DNA from: Mesocentrotus franciscanus
Taxonomy: Eukaryota; Echinodermata; Echinoidea; Camarodonta; Strongylocentrotidae
Reading direction: 5' to 3'
Length of the DNA: 64,000 nt
Assembly: GCA_037976565.1 (NCBI GenBank)
Contig: CP137675.1
Coordinates: forward strand, 26,716,166-26,780,165
Below are positions 50,301-62,300 of this stretch, piece after piece (position 1 is the stretch's first letter; every line of letters begins with the position of its first letter). A model generated the notes under the pieces. The model saw only the letters and a list, made by a program, of their open reading frames with translations. It had not been told where the DNA came from and did not search any database. The position numbers and the translations under genes were made by a program.

Positions 50301-53300
50301 AACTGAACCCGAAAACAAACGATAATTGTGAGACAACTATGAAATAATAAAATAAAATCTCGCTTTCCATAAAGTAGAAGTAATATGCTTTCAGATGAGA
50401 TGATGATTGCATTAATTCATGCATGCTTCACTGAACAACATTGTCCTAAAAATGGCATGTCAAAATCCATCTGTGCCAGATTTTTGGTAACACAAACGAA
50501 CGAACACAACCGAACAGGTGCATTTAAATTAGCAGTTACCAAGGATAGGCTATCAGAATATGTGAATTTTTCGGGATGACAACCTTAGATTTTCCCAAAA
50601 TATTTTCCCTCATATCCATCGAGCAATCGAAAAAGTGCCCTTTTATTGATTGAAAGGATGCCCTTCCTGAGAGAAAAATTACATATTCTGATGGTTTATC
50701 TGTCTTGCGTGTCAATTGGACCATACCTTCCCCACCATCAAAATGTAATGTTCCCTTTTCTTTGATTCTTGTTGAAATATCACCAGATTGTCTGCTTTGC
50801 TCTTTTAAAAAGTTGCAGTTCTGCAAAATGCTGAAATCAGTGTTCTTAACAATTGCAGACCCATTTACAAAATATGCCCTTTATACCCTCACCATCGACA
50901 ATATCTCCACTTTCCTTTCGTGGGAGATATATCGCAGTATAGCGCAGTCGCTTTGAGACTGGAGAAATCAGCTCATGGGATATACCTTTGTATCCCACTC
51001 AGGGCCATTCAGTAAAATATATTTATGTTTATTTATCACCTAGACCACAGCTTAATCTATCATACCGTGATTGCATTATTGCAGTCAGTGAGGTTAGTTG
51101 TGATACTGATGTAGCGTTTATCTTTAGAGATCATTCCCGTGCAATCGTCATCGCCCAGGAGATGGAGGTCCTCACCGCTCGTCACCCCGCCGACGAGAGT
51201 GAGCGGGATCGTCAATGCCATGCTGAAATAACCACAATGCAATGTGATTGTGTCGTCTGAAAGATTTAGTGTTCATAAAGAAAGAAATCGTGATATAAGC
51301 TGAAATTTCGTTTATGTAAAAGTAAAAGGATAGATATAGAGAGGGAGAGAGAGAGAGAGAGGGAGGGAGAGAGAGAGAGGGGGAGAGAGAGAGAGATGCG
51401 ATGAGAGGAGGGGGGTGAGGAAGAAAAGGAGAGACTGTGTGGTAATAGTGTCATAGATATTCCGAAAAATAGGTATAAGTGCAGTGGCCCACATGCACTT
51501 CCAAATCAGTTATACACTACAGAGTGCCAAAGTGGGCCCAAAATGCGAACGTCCTCTTCGCTCGTCGTACAGGTTACTAGTTCCAAACAACAGAGCCTAC
51601 GCATGAGGTTCATCGCGACATCATTCAAAAACGGGCTGGAGCAGGGCAAATTCAAGTGTTGACACTGGTGTGATCACCACGCCATTGTTTAGCACAAAAT
51701 TGTGTAGAACCAGCGACCTTGACAACTTGGCTAATATTACGTCACACGTCGGTACTCTATTGGGAAGTGATCAAGTTCATTTTTTTTCACTTTTCTGACG
51801 AGTAAAAACATGGGAACCTTTGTTTTTGCAATTTCATAATCTCACTGCCGGCTGCGCAGACATATGGCCCCCTTTAATGATGATACTAACACTACTCATG
51901 ATAATAATAATGATGATAATGATGAATAATAATAATGATAATAATACCTGTCAATGGTGTTGTCCTTGAAAAAACAGTTGTTGTTCCCGACGATAAAGTA
52001 GTCATATTTCCCGTTCCCGAAGTCGGAGTTGTCCTATTTCCCGATCCCCGAGTCTGAGTGCTCCAATTTTCGGTTCCTGAAGACGGAGTAGTCGCATTTC
52101 CCGTTCTAGAAGACGGAGTAGTCGCATTTACAGTTCCCGGAGACGGAGTAGTCGCATTTCCCATTCTAGAAGACGGAGTAGTCGCATTACCTGTTCCCGA
52201 AGACGGAGTAGTCGTATTTCCCGTTCCCGACGATGGGGAAGTCACCTTTTCCGTCCCCGAAGACGGAGTAGTCGCATTTCCCGCTCCCAAAGACGGTGTA
52301 GTCGCATGTCCCGTTCCCGAAGAAGGCGTGGTCACCTTTTCCGTTCCCGAAGACGGAGTAGTCGCATTTTCCCTTTTCGGAGTTGGAGGTGGAGGTGTTA
52401 AATTCCCTGTATATTCTGAAGAAGTGAAGGAAATGCATTTGTTTCAGATATCATGCTCGGTAGCTGTTAGACAAAATTGATTGCTTTGAGGGCCCTTGCT
52501 AAAAATATACCCGTCTAAGAGTGCTTTGTGCGTGTCTCACTGCGAGTTTTAAAGGGCCCCTCCAACCCAACTATCTTAGCCTTTCAAAACATGAATACAC
52601 CTCTGCTTATTAATATTCCAGCCTAAGATTTTTCAGAAAATCTCTTTATCGAGCAATAAATGATAATAACTATCCATTTTTCACAGATCTTACGCTTGCT
52701 AAGTTCCACCCCTCGAAAAAAGGTAAATACGGTCAGGTGGCTTGATGACGCATTTGATGTCACTGCAGGAATTTCCTTGTATTTGTCCTACAACTAAGGA
52801 TCTTACAATCTCATTGTATTAAATTCATAATTAGGAATGACGAAACGGCCAGAATCGTTTTGGGATTATCAAGTGCATATTATTTTTTTTCGGATAAATG
52901 TCTCTTTTGTTCTAATTAATATCACATTTTGCCCTTTTCTAGACATTTTAATGCCTTAATCACTTTCCTTTTCACCAAGAAGTCGCGAGCAGACAATTTT
53001 TGCTTGGACTCATACTACAGTCCTTTCCACTCATAACAATTGTTCAAATAATGGTCATGATTTAAAAGTCGTTATCTTTCTTACCTGTTTCGTGTCAATT
53101 TTCCAATGATACCGACGACGGGGCGCGGGCGCGCGCGTGCCTGAAGTTAGCGACTGTAATCTCAGATCCTCATTAAATTCATGCAAGTAATTCACATTAT
53201 GAATTATTGGTGATGATCATTACGGTCGCTAACTTCACGCAGGCGCGCGCGCCCGCCCGAAACCCACCGTCGGTATGCACTTGTATTGTGCAGCGGTTTG

Positions 53301-56300
53301 CCGTGAAACCTGTAAGAAAGTGTATATTATAATGTCTTCGTTTTTAGGAAAAATGCTCCAAAAAATATAAGAAAATTGACAGGAAACAGGTTAGAAAGAT
53401 AATGACTTTTAAATCATGACCATTATTTGAACAATTGTTGAAGAATTAGTTGATTTGTGGTATGTTATAGTAGGGTATCTCCACGCCGGAGTCACGGGTC
53501 GAAAGTATGGTCACAGTCCTGAACGAGCGCCCAATTTTCTTATTTACGACAAGTGCAGTGAAAGTTACTTCTTCAAATTCTTCCTGAAGTCCTTCACTGC
53601 CCGATTGATCATTGAAAACACTTGAAACCTCTTTGTCACTCTCATTGTCTTCTTCAGTCATTTCTCCTTTTCTTTCACTATGAAATTCTTCCATAACCGA
53701 GAAGAGAATTCTCCAGACGCAAATGTTATCTGTATACTTTCGATGCGATGAGCGGCGCGTACCTGCAACGTTTTCTCCTGCAGTGACGTCATATGCTATT
53801 GCGTGATACCGCTCCGAAACTGGGCTTTTTCTGAGCGGTCTGAGTCGTCATTTTTAAAGCTAGATTCCAGATATATTGATGATTTTGAAGAAAAATCATT
53901 GTCATATTCGGAATCTCCGTCAAAAACCCTTCAACATGTCTTTTTTTCAATTTTAAGCCCGTTTTGATTGGAGGGGCCCTTTAAAGGGTAATTAACCCCC
54001 AAATACATGTTAGTTTCAGTTTGTAGGTCATTAAAAACATCTGGAAAATATAAAACATCGTACATTTGACGAAAGGGAGGACGTAACTCTTCTACAGATT
54101 CCTTCATCTATTCGCGGCTCTGAGAATTTTCAGGACTTCGCCATTGTGTTTGCGCACGGTCCGTTCTGTGACGTATCGCATGGAGTCGACCGCTATTGGC
54201 TAGCAGCTAAGTACTATTTATTGTTTTTGTTTGGAGAGTATTCTGACGGTAAAAAATTTAAAATTGCAAATAGTGACGCATTTTCATACTAAAATTACTA
54301 ATGGTATTATTTATTATTAAATCAACCTTTCGCAAATACTTTAAACTTTAATTCAATCATCTTATAATCACGTATTTCAAATCAGCAGTCGGGGGTAAGA
54401 GTACTTTTTTTTTTTGGTCCCAGAAATTGGAAAATTATACCGACCGATATTTTGTTCAGGGGGACGGGAGGTCAGTTTTCACCTTTTTTTGTACACTTAA
54501 AAAAATTGAGGGGTTTCCTCCAAAACACACACATACAAAAAATTGAGGGGGGGGGTTTAACCCCCAAAACTCCCCCGCTGCGTACGCGCCTGCGAAAGGG
54601 CATAGGGCTAATTTTCCCGATGAACTCGAGAATGAGTAAGTCAGAAACACAGTCTAACACAGACAGCAAAATTTCTTAGTGGGATTGGCATGGGCATAGT
54701 AAATTTATCAAGTATTTATTTTCGGTTAACAGTTCAACAGGAAATAGATGTAATCTGTTCGTCAAAGACATTTGTTAAATTTGGGGAAAGAAACTTATCC
54801 TTTTTATAATACAAGAGTAACATTGTCCATAATTTATGAATACGCTTCACATTTGATATTTTTCTCAGAGTGAATTCCTTACAACTTAGAAACTTAATGT
54901 TGCATGTATGTTTTTTCTTCCTTTGAATTTCTTACACCTTAATTGGTCATTGTCATTTTGCAATTGATTGCTAACCTTTGTGATACGGGGCTTAGCGGAA
55001 CCTAAATGAAAAATTATATTTTGTTAAATTTCTATATCTAATAAAATTGTAATTCACATTTAAAATCGGGCCGCAGTCTTAGCGTGTAGCTGGCGATAGG
55101 CTTTAGGTTGATCTTTTGGATGTTCTGCGATCTGGATCAAAAATTCTTTACCTTCACAATTCCCTGTAGGTTGACTCCAACTACCATCGGCCTGACAGAC
55201 AGAAGTGACATCACCAACTGGATGGTAAGATTCCTGACAAAGGTAGACGACCACGCTCCGATATTCGTAAGTAGATACCGATGGACTCGAATTCGGCAAT
55301 GTAGGATGCGACGAATTGCAGGAAATTGCTGTAACCAATGAAGATATGATAATGATGATGATGGTGATGATGATGATAATAATAATTTTAAAAATTATGA
55401 TAATATACAATATTTATAAAGCGTATAGGAAGAGATGCCATTTCTTTACGTTTAATCCTCCGACATAAATCTTTTTTTTCTTGCATGAATTACTTCGTAT
55501 TCTTGACGCTGGGTAGAATCAGTTAACATTCCGTTTCTGCAAATAAAAAGAGACACCACTCTGAGAACAATAACAATATCAAATATTTGTGTAGCTAAAT
55601 GTTAAGACTAATTGCATTCTTAAATTCAACCCTGTCCCCCAACTTCATTTATAGCATGTATTAGATATTGGACTTACGTTTACATTCTGGACGATCGTCG
55701 GTAAACGTGCCATTTTGCCTGCAGTCTATCCGTTCTTCTCCATCTAGCGCGTAGCCTAAGTCACATGAAAACCTGACGTAAGACCCAAAGAGCCAATCAG
55801 GGTGAGACGTGTTGTAGGTGCCGTGTGCAGGCGCCCCGGGGTCACTGCACTGTTGCGGCCCATGGGGGCCAGCTGAACAAAATTGTATAAAGATTTTATT
55901 TTCACCATGATTTACTTACTAGTTATTCCATTAACCTGTTATAAATGAATTACAATACTGGGAATCCAGTGTGCACACCGGGGAGTCCACAATATGTTCT
56001 GGCACATGTTTTCAAGAAGAACAAAATATTCTCGGCATACGTCGGGGGCACGTCGATTTTTGTAATCTGAACGTATATGCCGAGCACAAAATGTTCTAAC
56101 TGGGCGGGACTTACGTGACCTGACCTGCCTTTGACATATTTCCGGCGCGCGTTTTTGGATGCTCTTTTGTATAGTATGACCTATCTCTCCGGGCAAAGAA
56201 CCACAAATCGTTCAATTGTTCAATGCGATATAAGTCATGCAACATTAAACAGTGAAGAACGGACTTCATCAATACATGTGGCGGCTAAGCACAACTTGTT

Positions 56301-59300
56301 TACACCACTCGTATGCATGCCGTCGTTGGTTTGTAGATTGTGTGCAGATTGTTACGCCAGTGTTGCATATCAATAACTTCCATTTTCGACGTAGCCTAAA
56401 CCTTGCGCTATATCTTATAGGTCATCGCATCCTGTTCCAAGGAGTGATGTTTGTGCCTAGAGATAACGACTGAACCTGTTCCGCGCATTTATTTACTTGA
56501 ATGTGCTTGGATAGCTGAATAAATGCAAACAGCGCCTCTTGCACAGTGGGCCTATGGGTGATATAGGCCCTTCTCACGCAAGGTGGTGGTCCAGAAGGTA
56601 TCGGAGCTTTGCCAGAATACCCAATTATCTAGTGTTTGTAATATAACTTACGATATTGGCATATGTATCCTTGTGGACTGTCACACCTTTCATCATTCCA
56701 CTCGAAAGAGTTTGTGACGGAAAGGAGATTGATGCATTTTTCGTCAGCGCCGTTCGGTTCGTTCGGATACCAGAATGCCTCAAAAACTGCAGGACCTGAC
56801 AAAATTGTGGAATTATTTTGGGAGGGGGGAAGTAAAAAAAAAGAAGAAAAAAAAAATAGCTGTTATAAATTGTATCAATTTATCGTAACATGATTATGAC
56901 TCTATGAAAAGGCAGCTAACACCGTTTTCTAGGTGAATTTCAAACCTCACGATTTTCATATTTTGAGGAAAATGACATTCTGCTGTTATCACACATGCAC
57001 TGGCGAAAATAACTTTTGAATTCTAATCAAACTCATCAAATTCATTGTTGCAACCATGGACCGATCACTATTTCTAGACCTAAGTTTAATCCATAACCCT
57101 AACTAAAACCTGATGGAAACCCTAACCTGACATGTGTCATGAAAAGAAAAAAGAAAACAATGCGTAATGGTGCAAGTGAACATGGTGAAGCATGATCAAA
57201 AGATATTCCTAAAACATTTCACGATTTTACTTGTTACACGTTCTATACCAATATCGATATGCATATCACATTGTAAGTTTGAAGCCACTACTATCCCCTA
57301 CTTTATATCCTGGATTCCATTCATCCTGAGAGCTACCAATCAGGGCCGTCAATATAGGGGGGGGGGTGGGTATGAATACTGAATGTGCTGAGTTATTTAA
57401 GGGCTACGCTTCCGACGTATCAATTTTCAGAGATACTGGAACAGTAGATTAATACAATTTGCTTCCTGTGTATCAACAATTAGTAGAACTTGTTTCTTGA
57501 GAAAATATGATCTCGACTTATTTCATTTTTTTGCCTAAAGTTTATTTACCATCTAGCCAGAGCAGCTCATCAGCTGACTTCGAATCATCTCGGAATCCTC
57601 CAATCCACCAGTTTGGATACGAGTTGTCACCATTTTCAGCATTCACTGTTTGGACCAGAAGCTGCTGCTGGACTTCCGTAATAACCTCGACAAGCCATCC
57701 ACCCTTTGCCTTGCAGTAATTTAATGCATCGTCCCAGGACTTCGCCTCTTTCACAAAGGCAGCACAGTTTTCACCGTAAGATATTTGGGTGAAACTGTTA
57801 AGGTCCTGATCGTCCGGGCAGGCTAGTTCTGTAACAAACAATATTAAGTCACAATGTGCTATAAGACAATAGTATAACATATATTAATGAATCGTCTTTT
57901 CCTTTTTGTCTTTCTTGACGACACAAAGCAGTAAATAAAATAGTTATGCAGGTTTTAGCCAAGATCTTATTACATCCAGAAATTTTTTACCGTGTACCAA
58001 CTCACTTCACCTTAGGTGCGAGTAGAACAGGTAGAGTGCATTACTAACTAACCTCGTCGTGATCAAATTTTCATGTATTTACCGATATAGGACACGAACG
58101 CATGAAAATTCGCAAATATTGGATTATCAAGAAAAAACAAAGACTTTTATTTACAAACATTTGCCTTTGAGAGAAGTCTTTAAAATCAAATTTCTAAACG
58201 TGCATGATCAAGCCTACTTACGTTAGCAATGAAACTCTACCTGTTCTACTCGCACGTAAGGCAAAATGAGTAGGTACACGCAGGGGCGGATCCAGCCGGC
58301 GGCAAGGGAGGGGGCCTAAAAAGGGGCCCACTTCGTGCGAAAATTTGAAAATCGTGCCGGTCGATTTTTCGCTCAGTGGGGTAGGAAAAAAAAGGGTTAT
58401 TTTTCCCACCGCCACCCCTTGGGCGCCAGGAGGGGCCCAACTTCTTTTTTCAAAAAAGGGTGTTTTTACCTGTTTTTTTCTAGGAGGGGCCGGCCCCCCC
58501 TCCTGATCCGCCACTGGGTACACGGTTACAATTTTCTGGATATCATAAGAACTTCGCTAAAACCTTCATACCTATTTTATTCATTACTTTGTATCCATGA
58601 GTACATCAAAAACAATGTTGCCACTACTGCTGCTACTAATAAACAATAATAATAATTGTAAGAACAATACAGATGATAATTATGATAATGATAATAACAA
58701 TAATGACAATTATAATAATAATACTAAGAATAATAATAAGAATAACAATAATAGTTATAGCGCTCATTTCTGGGACATTGCAACTCCTGGCGCTCCATTA
58801 TTACATCAACATTAGCAGGGCTGCCATTACAACGCCCGAGCATTTTGAGGAATTAATTCCTGCTGGGTACCCATTTATCTCACCTGGGTAGAGCGTGGCA
58901 AATGTAGATTTATGACATGCCAAAGGACAGTAGTGATGGGACAGGGATTCAAACCCCGTACCTTGTGGTTTACAGTCCGGATATTTATACATTGGACCGC
59001 AACACCTCTACGTCCTATGAAAGTTAGCACCTGATGTTTGAATTGAATATTATGGATCCCGGTCTTTTCTCTCTTTTCTCTCTCTTTCAGGGCCATTCCT
59101 TACAACCATTTGCTTTTCTTTTGGTCCTTTCCATATTCCATACTGTATTTTGTATTATTGTTTCATGTTTTTATGGTTATGGTTAAATAAATATCTTGAA
59201 TCTTGAGTCTTTCAATTCAATTTTAAATTCAATTTTATTTCTGTTTCCAACGAAACATTACAAATCAATTATAATCATTTACAACAATTAAGGAATATAT

Positions 59301-62300
59301 ATTGGAAACGGATGGGTCTGATCATGTTGATCAGTGTTTGATGATGTTGAGTCAGTTATTACAAACCATTACACGAATAAATAGCCCTCATTTTCTTGGG
59401 TATGACACTAAAAAATGTTCTTGAATATATTCATCTCCAATTATTTTTTCCTCCTGACTGATATAATTTTGCACAGGTTTCAATGAAGCAACATTCTCTC
59501 ACCAAACTCACAGATGAAGAAATTCTGTTTGCCGCTGTCCGAATAACTAGCTTTGAAACAGTCCTCATCGTTCCAATCGTAGCTATGATATCCGGATGAG
59601 GGTGAGTCGAACCCACTGAGCTGAATGCATACTTTGCCGTCAGTTGGGCCGTTTGGCTCTACATCGGCCCACGAAAAATACTCCAATTCCGAATCGGCTG
59701 TATGGGAGCAGCAAGAGAAGAAAATTGATTTCACATACTGGGATGGATCGGTCAGATATAGTAAGCGGAGTGTTTTATTTCCCCCTATTTTTTTCTTTTA
59801 ATACCAACCTTGATAGAACATATTCTATAAGAAAGCAGAAAGTTCAGAAAACAGACTGGTGAAAGTTTGAATGATATCGAACAAAAAATAGGAAGTTATG
59901 AATTTTTGAAAGTTGTAATCAATGACGAATGAGAACTTCAAATTGGCTGAATCGGTTAGGTCACCATGACGTAGTGCCGGATCACTTTCCTATCCGTTTC
60001 AACACACAAAACGAATAAGATGCAAATTTTTCGAAATGCATGACTCAAGGAAGTCTTTTCTTCACTTTTAGAGAACCTATGATAATATGTTATCCATAAT
60101 ATTAGATTGTGAGTAGTGCTCCAAGAGAGCTGGCCCTTAGGAGAAAAACATTAATGAATTTTAATGATTAATGATATTTTGTACACGACAAACAGGAGAG
60201 ATGTCCGTCACAATCCCTTGACAAATAGGACAATTTGAAATTCGCATAGATTCAGTGATTTCATATTTTGATAATTCATAACTCTCTTATTATTGATCCG
60301 ATTTATTACAAAATTTCGCCATTATGTTTCTATTTTTTTCATCTGCTTTTATACAAATGAACTTATTTCAATGGTAGGATAGCCCTTTAATGACGTAAGT
60401 ATGATATCTTTCACTTTTTTACCTTTAAATCTCAGTGAATGCGCCTGCCTGTGTTACACTATGTTGCACTTCTTTTAGACGTTAAAAAAATAGATAAATG
60501 CCCCGCGGATTACCGCGGAATAAGTTGAACGAGACTTTAAAGAAGTTTTTTGTTTATTTTACTTCTTTTCGTTCAGGTATTTTCAAGATGTGCTGTTGTC
60601 AAACGTTGAAAATGATTAGAGGGGCTTCAGCAGAATTGATATCGTTTGTTGCTATAAATATTAAGCCAAACTGAAATAAGGATCGATTATTTTTAATGCC
60701 CTCACAGCTTTCCTTCCCTTCAAATAAGATTCAATGATGAAACGAATTCTTAAAAAGAAGACGAAGCAAAACAGAAATCGGTATATTATTGCGTATTGTA
60801 CTGCCTATTATCAAATATACGTGATATCAAAATGCCGTTCAGTGTGTTCGTTGTATATTGGTGTATGTAGGGGAGGCGAGGGGAAGGGGAGGGGGGGGCG
60901 TTGGCTTACATCTTTCCCAGTACCACTTCAGCCCTTCGAAAGCTCCTATCCAGTAAAAATTCGTTCTGCCTTGAAGATTCCCCTTCAGGAAGTCTTGGGT
61001 AGCCTGGTCAGGGATCTTGGCAAGTTGGCCATACGGAGTGCCAGATGCGCAGGTATCTCTTGCTGTGGGCCATGTGAGTCCACTGTCCACAGCACTAAAG
61101 CAGGTCTTATCTTCGTAAGGCCAGCTACCCGATGGGCAAACGTTTGGGTTCCCTATGTCAGCTGCAAAAAATGGTGAATAAAGGAATAATAAATGATATT
61201 TTGTACACGAAAAACGGGAGAGTTATCCGTGACTACGTCACAACCCACTGACCAAACTACGTCACAAACCACTGACCAAACTGTCAATTTGAGATTGGCA
61301 CAGACTTAGTGATCTCATATTTCAAACATTCATAACTTTCTTATTATTGGTCCTATTTATTTCAAACTTCCGCCATTCTGTTTGTATTATGTTTCTGCTT
61401 TCATTCAAATTGATTCATTAAAAGGGTTTGATTGCCCTTTACGATAATTATGATAAACTAAAAATTCACTCCATGTGAACAACCTAAGCTATGTACTTTG
61501 ACCACCAAAACGCCCGTCCGTATCGGCTTAATTACAGGTAATTATGATTGCCAAACAACCTAGATATTAATAATTGTTTATGGACTCTTTCGCCGTGTCC
61601 TTTTGTTTGATATGACCCTAATTAACAAATGCTCGTTTAGAATAGAGGTAAATACATTATTATAAAAAATGTCAACACGGAAGAATTTTCAATGGTTAAA
61701 TACCAACACCGAGAATAAAAGATTGAATGAAAGATATATGTGAAATGAATTCATGGCTTTACGATTTTTACGATTCATTCCACTTTGTTTGAATTATACA
61801 AGAATGCAAGTTTTATAGCTAGGCTGTATTTTATCATTCTTATATAGAAATAATTATATACTTCAATTAACAAAAATTACACAGTTAAACAAAAACATAT
61901 CCTAGATACAGACACATGATACATGGGCAATCGTGGATTCCCTCTTCTTATTTTTTTAGTCCGAACTTGAGGGGAACCAAGTGTCATCATTTTAATACAG
62001 CATTTGATAATACTGAAATTGAAAAGCATACGATTACTGTAAAAAGAGGAACCAAGTGTCGCTTAAAAAAAAAGAAGAATGTACCCAATGTTCAGGTTTA
62101 TCGATCCCTCCATGATTTCGGACGAGTTTTGATTTGATAACATTATTTTCTTTTCCATGGAATGCCATGTCCAAGCTATCGCTAAAATCTGTCTTAGCAA
62201 TCACGCAACTATCGAATGGAATCGCTCGTACGGGTCGCACGTGCTATTTCAAAACCTGGCATGGCCAGAAACAACTTTTACCTCTCGTAAGATTAATCTT

